Below are positions 1-8,591 of a DNA stretch of 64,000 bases, in pieces. Position numbers and translations under genes: made by a program. Position 1 is the stretch's first letter; every line of letters begins with the position of its first letter. Where the stretch lies: NCBI GenBank assembly GCA_048569615.1, contig JBLIRK010000005.1, forward strand, positions 1-64,000. The letters are read 5' to 3'. Under the pieces are notes generated by a model. That model searched no databases, had not been told where the DNA came from, and was given only the letters and a program-made list of their open reading frames with translations. This DNA is from JAYEPK01 sp048569615. GTDB lineage: Archaea > Thermoplasmatota > Penumbrarchaeia > Penumbrarchaeales > Penumbrarchaeaceae.

Positions 1-1063
1 TGACTATTCCACCGCTGGAATTAAATGGGAGTCCTAGATCTCCATAACCATCATTATTCAAATCGGTTCCATTATAATCACTCCAGAAATTTCCAGCTAT
101 GTATGGGCCATCAATTATGTTTTTATTTTTTATTTCTGAAGTGTTCCATTTGTTATTTCCATTATCATAAGCATTATTCGAATTATTCAAATAATTGTTG
201 TAAAAAACATTGTTATATGAATCAATTGTAACAATTCCATAATTCATGTTATTAGTAATATGACATGTATGTAAATTCGATTTATTAACATTAGTAAATC
301 CAACGCCATTTCCTTCCCCCTCAAAACCATCACTTCCAAAATCTCCTGCTAAGCCTTTATTACCCCCTGAAGATTTATTAATATAGTTACTATAAATACT
401 GCAATAAACCGAGTTTGTAAAATATATACAATAACTGTCTCCACCATCACCTCCATAAGCATAGGCCCCTCCTGTTCCTCCAGTTCCACCCTTTATGTTA
501 TTAATATTTAATTTAAATAATGACATATTTGAAAGATATTGACCTTCTATCCCGTATGCATTTCCTCCATTACCGCCCTTAATATATCCAGGTCCGGTTC
601 CCCCTTGTCCACCCAATATACTAGATATGTTGGTAGAAATAATAGATACATTATTTGATGCAACTCTGATTCCTGATTTGAAATAACCACCCAATCCAGT
701 ACCATCAGGATCCCATTGATATCCGCTAGTAATGTTAAATCCTGAAATTGTAACATTAGTTTTTGAGATGTTAAAACCGCCAATTACTTTCGTATTGATA
801 TTGCTCATTCCCATTATTATAATAGAGCGATTGACTTCAATTTGTTCATTGTAAGTTCCGTTTGCTACAATAATTCGATCTCCATTGTTTGCTGCGTTAA
901 TTGCGCTTTGGATTGTAGAAAAATTTCCCTGTCCAGTTCCTCCAACATACAAGGTTCTTGCTTTTACATTTTCCAGTATAAAAGGGTTAGGAATGTTAGG
1001 ATTAATAACGAAGATTCCCGAGAGCAGAAGAAATACAATAACAAATGAGGACACCTTTCTCAT
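1..1063 (-). CDS. NosD-like right-handed beta-helix surface protein, partial (C-terminus beyond left edge)
   Basis: The frame is open from an ATG at 1063 to the window edge (354 codons), so only the N-terminal part is present. It starts with a signal peptide (MRKVSSF, then a hydrophobic stretch rich in I, V, L, F). Residues 38-75 match the opening of NosD/PbH1-type parallel beta-helix proteins (VGGTGQGNFSTIQSAINAAN, then NGD-I-VANGTYNE). Near the edge lies the NFWSDYNGTDLNNDGYGD motif common in archaeal proteins of this kind. Between them are three Gly-rich loops (GGQGGTGPG, GGTGGTGGAYAYGGDGGD, GGNKGLAGDFGSDG) and many Asn residues. It is AT-rich (AAT, ATT, GGA codons), unlike the genes to its right, which suggests recent transfer. 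An SD-like GGTGTGAG precedes the ATG. The fold assignment is good; the ligand, perhaps a surface glycan, is unknown. Confidence 0.8.
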   Translation of the reverse strand, partial: MRKVSSFVIVFLLLSGIFVINPNIPNPFILENVKARTLYVGGTGQGNFSTIQSAINAANNGDRIIVANGTYNEQIEVNRSIIIMGMSNINTKVIGGFNISKTNVTISGFNITSGYQWDPDGTGLGGYFKSGIRVASNNVSIISTNISSILGGQGGTGPGYIKGGNGGNAYGIEGQYLSNMSLFKLNINNIKGGTGGTGGAYAYGGDGGDSYCIYFTNSVYCSIYSNYINKSSGGNKGLAGDFGSDGFEGEGNGVGFTNVNKSNLHTCHITNNMNYGIVTIDSYNNVFYNNYLNNSNNAYDNGNNKWNTSEIKNKNIIDGPYIAGNFWSDYNGTDLNNDGYGDLGLPFNSSGGIV

Positions 1064-1084
1064 TCTCTCACACCACTCTAGATA

Positions 1085-1173
1085 GGAATTCCAATTGGAA
1101 CAGGAATGCTTCTATTACATCGTCAAATGTCTATAAATCATTAACTAATGATAATGTATTGGAATTATCCAAT
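1085..1173. promoter_or_regulatory. Promoter region of the NosD-like gene with two inverted repeats
   Basis: On the minus strand a TATA-like GATTTATAG lies at about 1131-1139. Two dyads flank it: TTCCAATTGGAA at 1089-1100 (perfect 12-base palindrome) and ATTGG-6-CCAAT at 1158-1173. They share the core CCAAT/ATTGG and could be sites for one dimeric regulator. The function is inferred from position only. Confidence 0.35.
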
Positions 1174-1270
1174 ATTCACTATGTTGGTACATGTCCCTGA
1201 TCGTTTGCAAATTCAATGATAAATGTTGTTTCGGGAAAAAGAAAAATAGCATCAACATGGTTCATCTTTC

Positions 1271-1489
1271 ATGGCTTCCGCGTGGGAAACCTTCACTTCC
1301 ATCTTTCTTTTGATATCCGGCATCACGGCCATCTTGTGGTTCATCGTGAGCATGGTCTACAGGATGAAAGTTTCAAGGAAGGAAGGGATCGGCCTCTTCG
1401 AGGTCGAGCTCCCCGAGATCATCAACATCTGGTTCTGGATCCTTCTCGGTATGCTTGTGCTCTCCAACATTTTGTTCTATGTATTCTGA
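1271..1489 (+). CDS. Small two-helix membrane protein, unknown function
   Basis: 72 residues. Residues 8-29 and 51-71 form two hydrophobic helices. Between them is a basic, then acidic, loop (RMKVSRKEGIGLFEVELPEI). No cysteine or catalytic motif is seen. The gene stands alone, with an AT-rich leader upstream and a convergent neighbour 12 bases beyond its stop. I do not recognise a family. It is kept because codon use resembles the GC-rich neighbours and the predicted helices are regular. Confidence 0.5.
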   Translation: MASAWETFTSIFLLISGITAILWFIVSMVYRMKVSRKEGIGLFEVELPEIINIWFWILLGMLVLSNILFYVF

Positions 1490-1501
1490 TAATACGATCT
1501 A

Positions 1502-1777
1502 CTAGGAGACCTCTACATCTTCAAGCTTTACCTTCTTCCAGTCCGTCACTTCAAGTTCGTCCACGAACCTGTCGGGGATATCTATATGGGGCATTCCCTC
1601 GGACATCTCTTCTATGATGAAGATGGGATTCCTCTCTATGCGCACCTTCTTCCCGTTCTCGGTATTGACAAGAAAAAGTGAAGCTACCATTCCGAACCTG
1701 CCCTCCGGGAACAGTATCCTCAGCGGTTTTCTTCTGCCGTTTATCAGCACCTCCGGAGGCTCGATGAAGGATTGCAT
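1502..1777 (-). CDS. Conserved-looking hypothetical protein, 91 aa
   Basis: A small soluble protein with alternating charged and hydrophobic segments: IEPPEVLINGRRKPL at the N-terminus, a beta-rich centre (MVASLFLVNTENGKKVRIERNPIFIIEE) and an acidic end (WKKVKLEDVEVS). No known motif is recognised. ATG 1777 is preferred over the in-frame GTG at 1786 because an SD-like GGGTGGT lies 4-5 bases before it and a TATA-like element at 1808-1821 puts the transcript start near 1790. The gene is divergent from enolase and convergent with the small membrane gene. Confidence 0.55.
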   Translation of the reverse strand: MQSFIEPPEVLINGRRKPLRILFPEGRFGMVASLFLVNTENGKKVRIERNPIFIIEEMSEGMPHIDIPDRFVDELEVTDWKKVKLEDVEVS

Positions 1778-1807
1778 ATCTACCACCCTACTTCAATGAA
1801 CACTCCG

Positions 1808-1821
1808 GATATAATTTATTC
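1808..1821 (-). promoter_or_regulatory. TATA-like element for the 91-aa hypothetical gene
   Basis: Minus-strand AATAAATTATATCC is centred about 38 bases upstream of ATG 1777, consistent with a short leader carrying the SD-like GGGTGGT. Confidence 0.45.
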
Positions 1822-1915
1822 CGTTCCATTTCTCCTACACGCTCTCCGTAATCAAAGTTCTTGACATACGAAAGTCTTTTACCCTTGGTTCACATGGCTC
1901 CCCGAGGTATTTTCC

Positions 1916-3115
1916 ATGACGGTCATAGAGGATGTGGTGATAAGGAAGATCCTGGACAGCAGGGGCAATCCCACCGTCGAGGTGGAGGTGCTCACCGAGA
2001 ACGGCTACGGCATTTTCGGAGCCCCCTCGGGTGCGAGCACGGGAGCACACGAGGTCGCGGCTCTCCCGGAGGAGGGCATCGACAAGGCTATCGAGCTTTT
2101 CAGGGAGGAGATCGTGCCGATGGTGATAGGCTTTGACTCCCTGGAGCAGGAAGAGATGGATACCCTCCTCTCAGAGATCGACGGCACCGACAACCTCTCC
2201 AGGATAGGAGGCAACCTCATCGTTGCCCTTTCGATCGCAAACGCAAAGGCGGCGGCGGATGCCCTCGGACTCCCCCTGTATCATTACATCGGAGGCATGG
2301 TGAGCAGGGACCTGCCCTATCCGATGGGCAACGTCCTCGGTGGTGGAAAACACGCTATCGGCGGGACCGACATACAGGAGTTCCTGGTGATCCCCCAGGG
2401 TGAGACCTTCGTAGATTCCGTGTTCGCCGGGGCCAAGGTCCACAAGAAGGTGGCATCCATACTGAAGAAGAGATTCCCGGATACGGCCATCGGCAAGGGA
2501 GATGAGGGAGCCTGGGTGGCGAAGGTTTCCAATGACGAGGCTCTGGATATCGTCAACCAGGCCTGCGTGGAGATATCGGACGATGTGGGTTTCGAGATCC
2601 AGGCAGGACTGGATGTGGCCGCCTCGTCCTTCTTCAAGGACGGCAAATACCACTACAAGCAGAAGAAACTGGACCAGGAAGGACAGGTCCAGTACATGGC
2701 TGAGTTGTTCGACAAGTACAATCTCTTCTCCATCGAGGACCCCTTCGACGAGGAGGACTTCGAGGGTTTCACCGAGCTCACAAATCAGATAGGAGACCGC
2801 TGTCTGATAATTGGTGACGACCTCTTCGTCACAAATGAGGAGAGGTTGATGAAGGGGATAGAGGTGGGAGCGTGCAACGCCATACTGATTAAACCCAATC
2901 AGATAGGAACCCTCTCCAAAACCATAGACACGATCAAGCTTTCCATGGAGGCGGGATATCAGAACGTAATATCACACAGGAGCGGCGAGACCACGGACCC
3001 GGCCATAGCACATCTCGGAGTGGCATTCTCGTCCATATGCATAAAAACGGGAGCTGTGGGAGGGGAGCGCATCGCAAAGCTCAACGAGCTGATAAGGATC
3101 GAAGAGGAGCTCTAA
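1916..3115 (+). CDS. eno: Enolase (phosphopyruvate hydratase)
   Basis: Interconverts 2-phosphoglycerate and phosphoenolpyruvate in cytoplasmic glycolysis/gluconeogenesis. Near full family length (399 residues). Visible landmarks in order: N-terminal lid region with DSRGNPTVEVEV and GAPSGASTGAHE (substrate loop); the LPLYHYIGG segment; metal ligands in SIEDPFDEEDFEGF and IIGDDLFVTN; the catalytic-lysine strand ILIKPNQIGT; the signature SHRSGETTD; and KTGAVGGER near the end. ATG 1916 is preceded by GAGGT at about 8 bases. The gene is transcribed alone; the next gene has its own TATA element. Confidence 0.97.
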   Translation: MTVIEDVVIRKILDSRGNPTVEVEVLTENGYGIFGAPSGASTGAHEVAALPEEGIDKAIELFREEIVPMVIGFDSLEQEEMDTLLSEIDGTDNLSRIGGNLIVALSIANAKAAADALGLPLYHYIGGMVSRDLPYPMGNVLGGGKHAIGGTDIQEFLVIPQGETFVDSVFAGAKVHKKVASILKKRFPDTAIGKGDEGAWVAKVSNDEALDIVNQACVEISDDVGFEIQAGLDVAASSFFKDGKYHYKQKKLDQEGQVQYMAELFDKYNLFSIEDPFDEEDFEGFTELTNQIGDRCLIIGDDLFVTNEERLMKGIEVGACNAILIKPNQIGTLSKTIDTIKLSMEAGYQNVISHRSGETTDPAIAHLGVAFSSICIKTGAVGGERIAKLNELIRIEEEL

Positions 3116-3203
3116 GCGGTGTTCCTGCCAAAAGACAAGTAGGAAATCGGGAGCCTTCAAAACCTATTTTTAGATGTAATCAATCCGGATTCAAGGTGCT
3201 CCA

Positions 3204-4079
3204 ATGAGGATACTTCCCGGCAGCAGCAACAGGGCGCTCTCCGAAAATCTCTCCACCATGCTGGATGCCAGACTCGTCCAGGTCCAGATCGAGAGATTTC
3301 CCGACGGGGAGCTCTACTGCCGGCTGCTCGAGGACATCGATGGCGAGGATGTAATACTGGTCCAGTCCACGTATCCTGACAGCTCGATCGTGGAATTCCT
3401 CATCCTTGCCCAGCTCGCAAGGGACAGCGGAGCGGAGACGGTCACAGGGGTGATCCCTTATTACGGATACTCAAGGCAGGACAGGGTCTTCAAGGAGGGA
3501 GAATCCTTCACAGCCAGGACAATGGCCCTGCACCTCCAGAGGAACCTCGACAATGTCATCTGCGTGAACCTCCATAAGGAATCCGTCCTGTCCGAGTTCT
3601 CGGACGTGGAGAACGCCATTCACGTATCGGTAATGGGAGTTGTGGGGGAGTTCCTGGGCAACGCCGGAATCGACTATGTGCTGTCCCCGGACAAGGGAGC
3701 CATCGGATATGCGAGGGAGGCCGCCGGGGTCCTCGGCTGCCGTTTCGAGCATCTGGAAAAGACCAGGCTCAACGGGAGCACGGTCACGGTTGCCCCCAAG
3801 GACCTCCCGGTGAGGGGGCGAAAGGTGTGCATCGTGGATGACATAATAGCCACCGGGGGAACGATCCTCAAAGCCCAGGAATCGCTCAGGATCCAGGGAG
3901 CCCTGGAGGTCTACGCCTGCTGCGCCCATGGACTCTTCACCGGTGGAGGTCAGGACAGGCTGGAACCGGTTCTGGACGGTCTCTACTGCTCGGATACCAT
4001 AGAGGGACCCTGCTCTTCGTTCTCCGCCGCGCGACCTGTGGCCGAAGCTGTTGAGAAATTGTTCGGGGTGGATGAATGA
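3204..4079 (+). CDS. prs: Ribose-phosphate pyrophosphokinase (PRPP synthetase)
   Basis: Makes PRPP from ribose 5-phosphate and ATP, feeding nucleotide, histidine and (in archaea with pterins) methanopterin-type cofactor synthesis. 291 residues, two phosphoribosyltransferase-type domains. Seen: RFPDGELYCRL (N-terminal phosphate/ATP region), IPYYGYSRQDRVFKEGE (flexible ATP-binding loop), LSPDKGAIGYA, and the PRPP-binding loop CIVDDIIATGGT. A TATA-like CTATTTTTAG at 3162-3172 and an AAGGTG just upstream support ATG 3204. The stop overlaps the next start by ATGA, so it is co-translated with mptA. Confidence 0.95.
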   Translation: MRILPGSSNRALSENLSTMLDARLVQVQIERFPDGELYCRLLEDIDGEDVILVQSTYPDSSIVEFLILAQLARDSGAETVTGVIPYYGYSRQDRVFKEGESFTARTMALHLQRNLDNVICVNLHKESVLSEFSDVENAIHVSVMGVVGEFLGNAGIDYVLSPDKGAIGYAREAAGVLGCRFEHLEKTRLNGSTVTVAPKDLPVRGRKVCIVDDIIATGGTILKAQESLRIQGALEVYACCAHGLFTGGGQDRLEPVLDGLYCSDTIEGPCSSFSAARPVAEAVEKLFGVDE

Positions 4080-5005
4080 CCGATCTCCCGGACATACAGG
4101 GAAGGGCCCTCGAATCAAGCTTCATCATCAGCAGGGTGGGTATTTCCGGGGTCAAGAGACCGGTATCCATCAAGAGGAACGGAAGGACAGTGAGCCTCGT
4201 TCCTACATTTGACATCTCCGTCAACCTTCCGGCGGAACAGAAGGGGTCCCACATGTCAAGACATGTGGAGGTCATAAACAGGGCGATAGACCATGCGGTG
4301 GAAGACGAGAACCATTCCCTTGAAAAACTGGTCGAGAGGATTGCGGAGGAGCTATTGGAATCCCATGATTATGCAACCTATGCCGATGTCAGGCTCGAGG
4401 CGGATTACTTCCTGAAGAAGATATCCCCGGACAAGAGAGAGGTTACCGAGAACTACAAGATATTCGCTGAAGCAAAGATAACAAGGGGCGGAGGACCTCC
4501 GCACCGCTCCATAGGCGTCGAGGTGTCCGGCCTATCGGCATGCCCCTGTGCAATGGAGAACGTGAGGGAGCTTCTGAAGTCGGAGCTGGAGGAGAAGGGA
4601 TACGGGGACAAGGAGATCGCGCTGCTTGATTCCATACCCGTTCCCACGCACAATCAGAAGAACAGGTCCCTTCTCGAGGTCGGATGGAACAGCGACCTGG
4701 AGATAGAGGCCAACGACCTCATAGATCTGGTGGAAAGGAATCTGTCCTCCCCCACCTATGAGATATTGAAGAGGAAGGGGGAGGCCGAGCTTGTGCTAGC
4801 GGCCCACAGAAAGCCCAAGTTCGTCGAGGACATAGTAAGGGACATAATCGACGATTTCCTGGGTTCCTATCAGGATCTGCCGGGGGAAGTGACCATCCAT
4901 GTCAGGTCGGTCTCCGAGGAATCCATTCACAAGCACGACGCTTTCGCGGAGCGCATAGCGGACCTTGGCACGCTCAGGCAGGGATCAAGGCACGAAACGG
5001 GATGA
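4076..5005 (+). CDS. mptA: GTP cyclohydrolase MptA (FolE2/GCYH-IB superfamily)
   Basis: An Fe(II)-dependent GTP cyclohydrolase that, in archaea, makes 7,8-dihydroneopterin 2',3'-cyclic phosphate for tetrahydromethanopterin-type pterins. 309 residues. Family landmarks seen: LPAEQKGSHMSRHVE, the metal and active-site cysteine segment SACPCAMENVRE, and the His-containing PVPTHNQKNR. Its 4-base overlap with prs fits the pathway, since PRPP is used later in methanopterin assembly. FolE2 homologues can instead serve folate or archaeosine synthesis; archaeal context favours the MptA role. Confidence 0.9.
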   Translation: MTDLPDIQGRALESSFIISRVGISGVKRPVSIKRNGRTVSLVPTFDISVNLPAEQKGSHMSRHVEVINRAIDHAVEDENHSLEKLVERIAEELLESHDYATYADVRLEADYFLKKISPDKREVTENYKIFAEAKITRGGGPPHRSIGVEVSGLSACPCAMENVRELLKSELEEKGYGDKEIALLDSIPVPTHNQKNRSLLEVGWNSDLEIEANDLIDLVERNLSSPTYEILKRKGEAELVLAAHRKPKFVEDIVRDIIDDFLGSYQDLPGEVTIHVRSVSEESIHKHDAFAERIADLGTLRQGSRHETG

Positions 5006-5041
5006 AAAAATATATCGTAAAGAAAGAAGGTAGGGAGAGCC

Positions 5042-5452
5042 ATGTCAGAGGGTATGAAGAAGATCCTGGTCCCCACGTCGGGATACTTTGCTGCCAAAGA
5101 GAGGGGAGACTACATCATTGAGGTTGCCAAGAGGCTCAACGCCGAGGTGCTGGTGGTCCACGTAAGGGATCCAAGGTACCTCATAGCCACCAACAAGGAA
5201 AGCGAAGGGTGGGCGGCACTGAGGTACTTCGAGGAGCTGGGGAAGCAGGCCGGTATCCCGGTCCAGTCCTTCTTCACCAGCGGTGATCTCGTGGATACGC
5301 TGAAGAGGTTCGCGGTGGACCACAATGTTGATATGATACTGGTCGGAGCATCCGCCAACAGGCTGATCGCCGAATGGGTGACCTTCGAGCTCATGTGCGA
5401 CTGCGACATTCCGATCCTGGTGGTCCCACAGGACCTTTCTGACCTTATCTGA
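5042..5452 (+). CDS. Universal stress protein (UspA-like)
   Basis: 136 residues with the Usp alpha/beta fold: first strand KKILVPTSGYFAAKERGDYIIEVAKRL, second strand VLVVHVRDPR, later VDMILVGASANRL and closing strand IPILVVP. The usual nucleotide loop (G-x2-G-x9-G-S/T) is not visible after VGAS, so it may belong to the branch that does not bind ATP. A TATA-like AAAATATATCG at 5005-5015 and GGGAGAG before the ATG indicate its own promoter, although it follows mptA by only 36 bases. Confidence 0.8.
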   Translation: MSEGMKKILVPTSGYFAAKERGDYIIEVAKRLNAEVLVVHVRDPRYLIATNKESEGWAALRYFEELGKQAGIPVQSFFTSGDLVDTLKRFAVDHNVDMILVGASANRLIAEWVTFELMCDCDIPILVVPQDLSDLI

Positions 5453-5484
5453 ACCGATACTTTTGGTCCGCCCTCCGCCGCCTC

Positions 5485-5494
5485 CTTTATTAAT
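5485..5494 (+). promoter_or_regulatory. TATA-like element for the AddB/AddA-like unit
   Basis: TTTATTAATG lies about 42 bases before ATG 5532, so transcription should start near 5515. This excludes the longer reading from 5463, which would begin upstream of the promoter. Confidence 0.5.
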
Positions 5495-5531
5495 GCACAC
5501 TTCGTTCCTCCGCTCTCTGAGAGGACGCTCC

Positions 5532-8500
5532 ATGGATTTCAAATGGGTTGTGAGCTGCGATGGGGGAATTGACCTCATCAAGGAGACATTGAAGGGCTGC
5601 ATGGAGGACCATTCCGACCGTATGGTCATACTCCCCACCGAGAGGATGTGCCAGGAGGCCAAGCTATGTCTGGCCGAGGATGGAGGAGCGCTCACGGGCT
5701 CGATCCTTACTATAAGGGGAGCGGCTGGGAAGCTATACGACGAGCTCAAGGGCAAGCTCCCGGTTGCTGACCTGACATACAGGGAGATGCTGGTAGGCAA
5801 ATATATGGCCGGAATGAAATTGAAACACCTGGCAAGAGGCGAGAACGTGAGGCCGGGCATGGTACGGAACGTGGCGGTCTCCATCGGTGAGCTGATCAAA
5901 TGGGGGATCGGTCCGGACGTTCTCGAAGGAGCGGCCTCGACACCGAGGTCCGGGGAGCTATCGGTCATCTACAGATCGTATCTGGATGGGATGAAAAGTT
6001 CAGGTGTGCTTGATCCCGACATGCTGTTTGCGGCTTCAGGAGATCTTCTGTCGGGAAGCGGTAAGAGGCTCTCAGGGCTCGGTATATACCTGCCCGGGGC
6101 CCTTCCCGGAACCCAGGCGGAACTCATGAAGCACCTCATCGAAAGATCGGATCATGTATCTGTGATGGAGCATACTTCCCGCGACCTTCCTTGGTTCATA
6201 AAGGCGGAAGACGCTCCCCCTCGACCTCCCTCCAAGGTCGATGTTCCTCCAAGGGAGGCCATGGAGCCCCTGTGCCTGAGGATGGAAGGAGAGCTCGGCC
6301 TTGTAACTGCCATGGATCCCATGGAGGAGTTCAGGTCCCTGTTCAGGGAAATTAAGAGGAGGGCTGCCGAAGGCGAAGATGACCTGGCCGACTTCAGGCT
6401 TGTGCTCCCCGGGAAGAAGGACCTTGAGATGATGGTCAGGTCCGCTGCTTCGGAGCTTGGAATACCCATCGATCTCGGCGAGGACATGGACCTTGCTGAG
6501 GTGCCTGTCGTTGCATCAATAATGGGCCTACTTCGGACTCCGATCGAGGGATTTCCCCGCTCATCTGTCTTAAGGCCGATCACAAGCCCATTTCTGACCC
6601 TGAAGGATGAAAAGGGCATCTCTCTGCGGAGCGAAGAGCTTGAAAAGGTCACGAGGGAGGCCGGGATAGGACATGGCATCACCGATGCGGGTTCGGGATG
6701 GATCGATCCCCTCTCGAGGCTGCTGGAATTGGAAAGCACATCCGAAGCCCTGAAGGAGCAGATCCCCGGGGTCAAATACGCCCTGGAGTTCCTCTTCAGG
6801 GAGCTTGAAAACCTGTCCTCCTCGGGGCGGACGCTGGAGGAGCACTTCTCCAGGGTGATCGGATTATTGAGGAGCTTGGACCTCCAAGGCAATCTGGAAT
6901 CCCTGGTGGTCAGGGGGGAAGAGAGGACGGGATCCCAGCCAGGCGAGGGCCCCTATCAGATGAATGTTTTCGGCCTCCGGTCCTTCTATTCCGCCCTCGG
7001 TGTGCTTTGCGAGAGGAGCAGGACACTGCCGCTTGGAAAGGTCGCCTACGGGGACATGATCCATTACCTGGAACTCGAGATCGCAAAAAGGAGGGTCAGG
7101 TCCTCACCCAGGAGACCGGGCCTCCGTGTGATGGGATTGAAAGAGGCTTCGGGGCTCGGGGGAAAGAACGTTTTCATGTCCTGCATGGTCGAAGGAAGGA
7201 TGCCTCCCCTCGGAGGTGGTTTCGAGCTGCTCTCCGAGGCGGAAAGGGAGAAGCTCTCTATGCCCAGGGAGGGGGACAGGCGCGAATACCTTGAGTATGC
7301 GGCGATGCTGCTGTCATCGTGCGGCTCCGCCGTTCTCGGTACCCACAAGACCGACGGAGGCCGCCCCGTTCAGCTCTCTCCATTCCTTGACGGGGTGAAG
7401 CTTGCTCCACTTGAGATCGGCTCGGATCCCAGGTCCCGCTGCGAGCTCCATCGTCTCATAGGCGAGCTGACCGATCCCAATTATTCCCTTTATCGAGGCC
7501 GGAAGGACCAGCTGGAGATCATTCCGCTTTCCTCCCTGCTTGCCAATTCAGGTAACCATGCGGACCATATAAGAAGGGGGTTGGATTCCCTCCGAAGGAG
7601 GCGCCAGGGAGAGGCGGACCAGTTCAGGGGCAGGCTCGTGGATGAGGATATCCTGACCCTTTTAAGGGAGAATTTCGGATCCGACCATGTCTGGTCCGTG
7701 TCGCAGTTCGAGACCTACAGAAAGTGTCCGTACTCTTTCCTGGTAAGTTACATCCTCCATCTGAAGGAACTGGAGGACCTCGAGCCGGGACTGCCGCCCG
7801 AGAAGAAGGGACTGATCTTCCACGAGGTTGTGGACAGATTCTACAGGGAATGGCTTTCCATGGGCAACCGAAGGATCCTCCGGAAGGACCTCGGGAGGGC
7901 TGTCACTCTGATGAGGGCAACTGCAAAGAGCGTTATGTGCGACCATCCTTACAAGGGTCCTTTCTGGGATGCGCTTGGGGAGGAGCTTCTGGGAACGGAC
8001 AGGGAGAAAGGCCTTCTGGAGGAGTTCCTGGAAACGGAGGCAGGATACCCGGGCCCCTTCCTTGTTTTCAGGACGGAGATGGGTTTCGGCAGAGTTAGGG
8101 GAGAATATTCCCTTCCGGCCTCGATCTCCCTTCCGGGGAAGGAGGAAGGCCCTGACAGCTTCCTGCTCCAGGGATCCATCGACAGGGCCGACAGGTTCGA
8201 AACACCCTTCGGTTCCCTTGATTTCATCTGGGACTACAAGACTGGCAACTACGATGTAGACAGCGGGTCCCTCCAGGTCCCGCTCTACCTGGCCGCCCTG
8301 AGGAGGCTCCACCAGGAAGGATTCCCGGCAGGTGGTGGCTACTATTATGTCAGAAGACGCGGCCATATAAGGAGGGCGCCGGTGCTAGGGGAGAAGGTCT
8401 GGGACGGAGAGAGTTGCACCAGGGAGGAGCTCCAGACGCAGATAGATGAAATGGAGGCCTCCATTGAAACTGCCGTTGAGGAGTGCCTCTCTTTCAGAGA

Positions 8501-8591
8501 TGCAATTAGGTCCGGTGAGCTCGCCCCGGACCCCAAATGCGGGGTCAGGGACTGCCCCTCCAGGAACATGTGCAGAAAGGGGGACCTCTGA
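5532..8591 (+). CDS. AddB-like subunit: degenerate helicase with C-terminal PD-(D/E)XK nuclease
   Basis: 1019 residues. The N-terminus (MDFKWVVSCDGGIDLIKETL) aligns in style with the AddB/RexB helicase-like domain but lacks the GxGKT Walker A loop, so it is probably not an active ATPase. The C-terminal third holds a RecB-family nuclease: CPYSFLVSYIL, then KKGLIFHEVVDRFY, then IWDYKTGNYD (catalytic D-x-K). The last residues supply KCGVRDCPSRNMC. With the Cys of CPYSF this gives four cysteines placed like the AddB [4Fe-4S] 'iron staple', although the C-x4-C spacing differs from the C-x2-C I recall. It is followed directly by the AddA-like helicase and is likely to act with it in end resection. 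Confidence 0.8.
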   Translation: MDFKWVVSCDGGIDLIKETLKGCMEDHSDRMVILPTERMCQEAKLCLAEDGGALTGSILTIRGAAGKLYDELKGKLPVADLTYREMLVGKYMAGMKLKHLARGENVRPGMVRNVAVSIGELIKWGIGPDVLEGAASTPRSGELSVIYRSYLDGMKSSGVLDPDMLFAASGDLLSGSGKRLSGLGIYLPGALPGTQAELMKHLIERSDHVSVMEHTSRDLPWFIKAEDAPPRPPSKVDVPPREAMEPLCLRMEGELGLVTAMDPMEEFRSLFREIKRRAAEGEDDLADFRLVLPGKKDLEMMVRSAASELGIPIDLGEDMDLAEVPVVASIMGLLRTPIEGFPRSSVLRPITSPFLTLKDEKGISLRSEELEKVTREAGIGHGITDAGSGWIDPLSRLLELESTSEALKEQIPGVKYALEFLFRELENLSSSGRTLEEHFSRVIGLLRSLDLQGNLESLVVRGEERTGSQPGEGPYQMNVFGLRSFYSALGVLCERSRTLPLGKVAYGDMIHYLELEIAKRRVRSSPRRPGLRVMGLKEASGLGGKNVFMSCMVEGRMPPLGGGFELLSEAEREKLSMPREGDRREYLEYAAMLLSSCGSAVLGTHKTDGGRPVQLSPFLDGVKLAPLEIGSDPRSRCELHRLIGELTDPNYSLYRGRKDQLEIIPLSSLLANSGNHADHIRRGLDSLRRRRQGEADQFRGRLVDEDILTLLRENFGSDHVWSVSQFETYRKCPYSFLVSYILHLKELEDLEPGLPPEKKGLIFHEVVDRFYREWLSMGNRRILRKDLGRAVTLMRATAKSVMCDHPYKGPFWDALGEELLGTDREKGLLEEFLETEAGYPGPFLVFRTEMGFGRVRGEYSLPASISLPGKEEGPDSFLLQGSIDRADRFETPFGSLDFIWDYKTGNYDVDSGSLQVPLYLAALRRLHQEGFPAGGGYYYVRRRGHIRRAPVLGEKVWDGESCTREELQTQIDEMEASIETAVEECLSFRDAIRSGELAPDPKCGVRDCPSRNMCRKGDL

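Noticed and set aside
1216..1617. Plus-strand frame of 133 codons over the small membrane gene
   Set aside because: Composition rich in His, Arg and Pro, typical of a wrong frame; the overlapping 72-residue frame has regular membrane helices.
5045..5968. Minus-strand open frame of 307 codons across the UspA-like gene and the start of the AddB-like gene
   Set aside because: It spans two well-supported plus-strand genes and a promoter and shows no domain.
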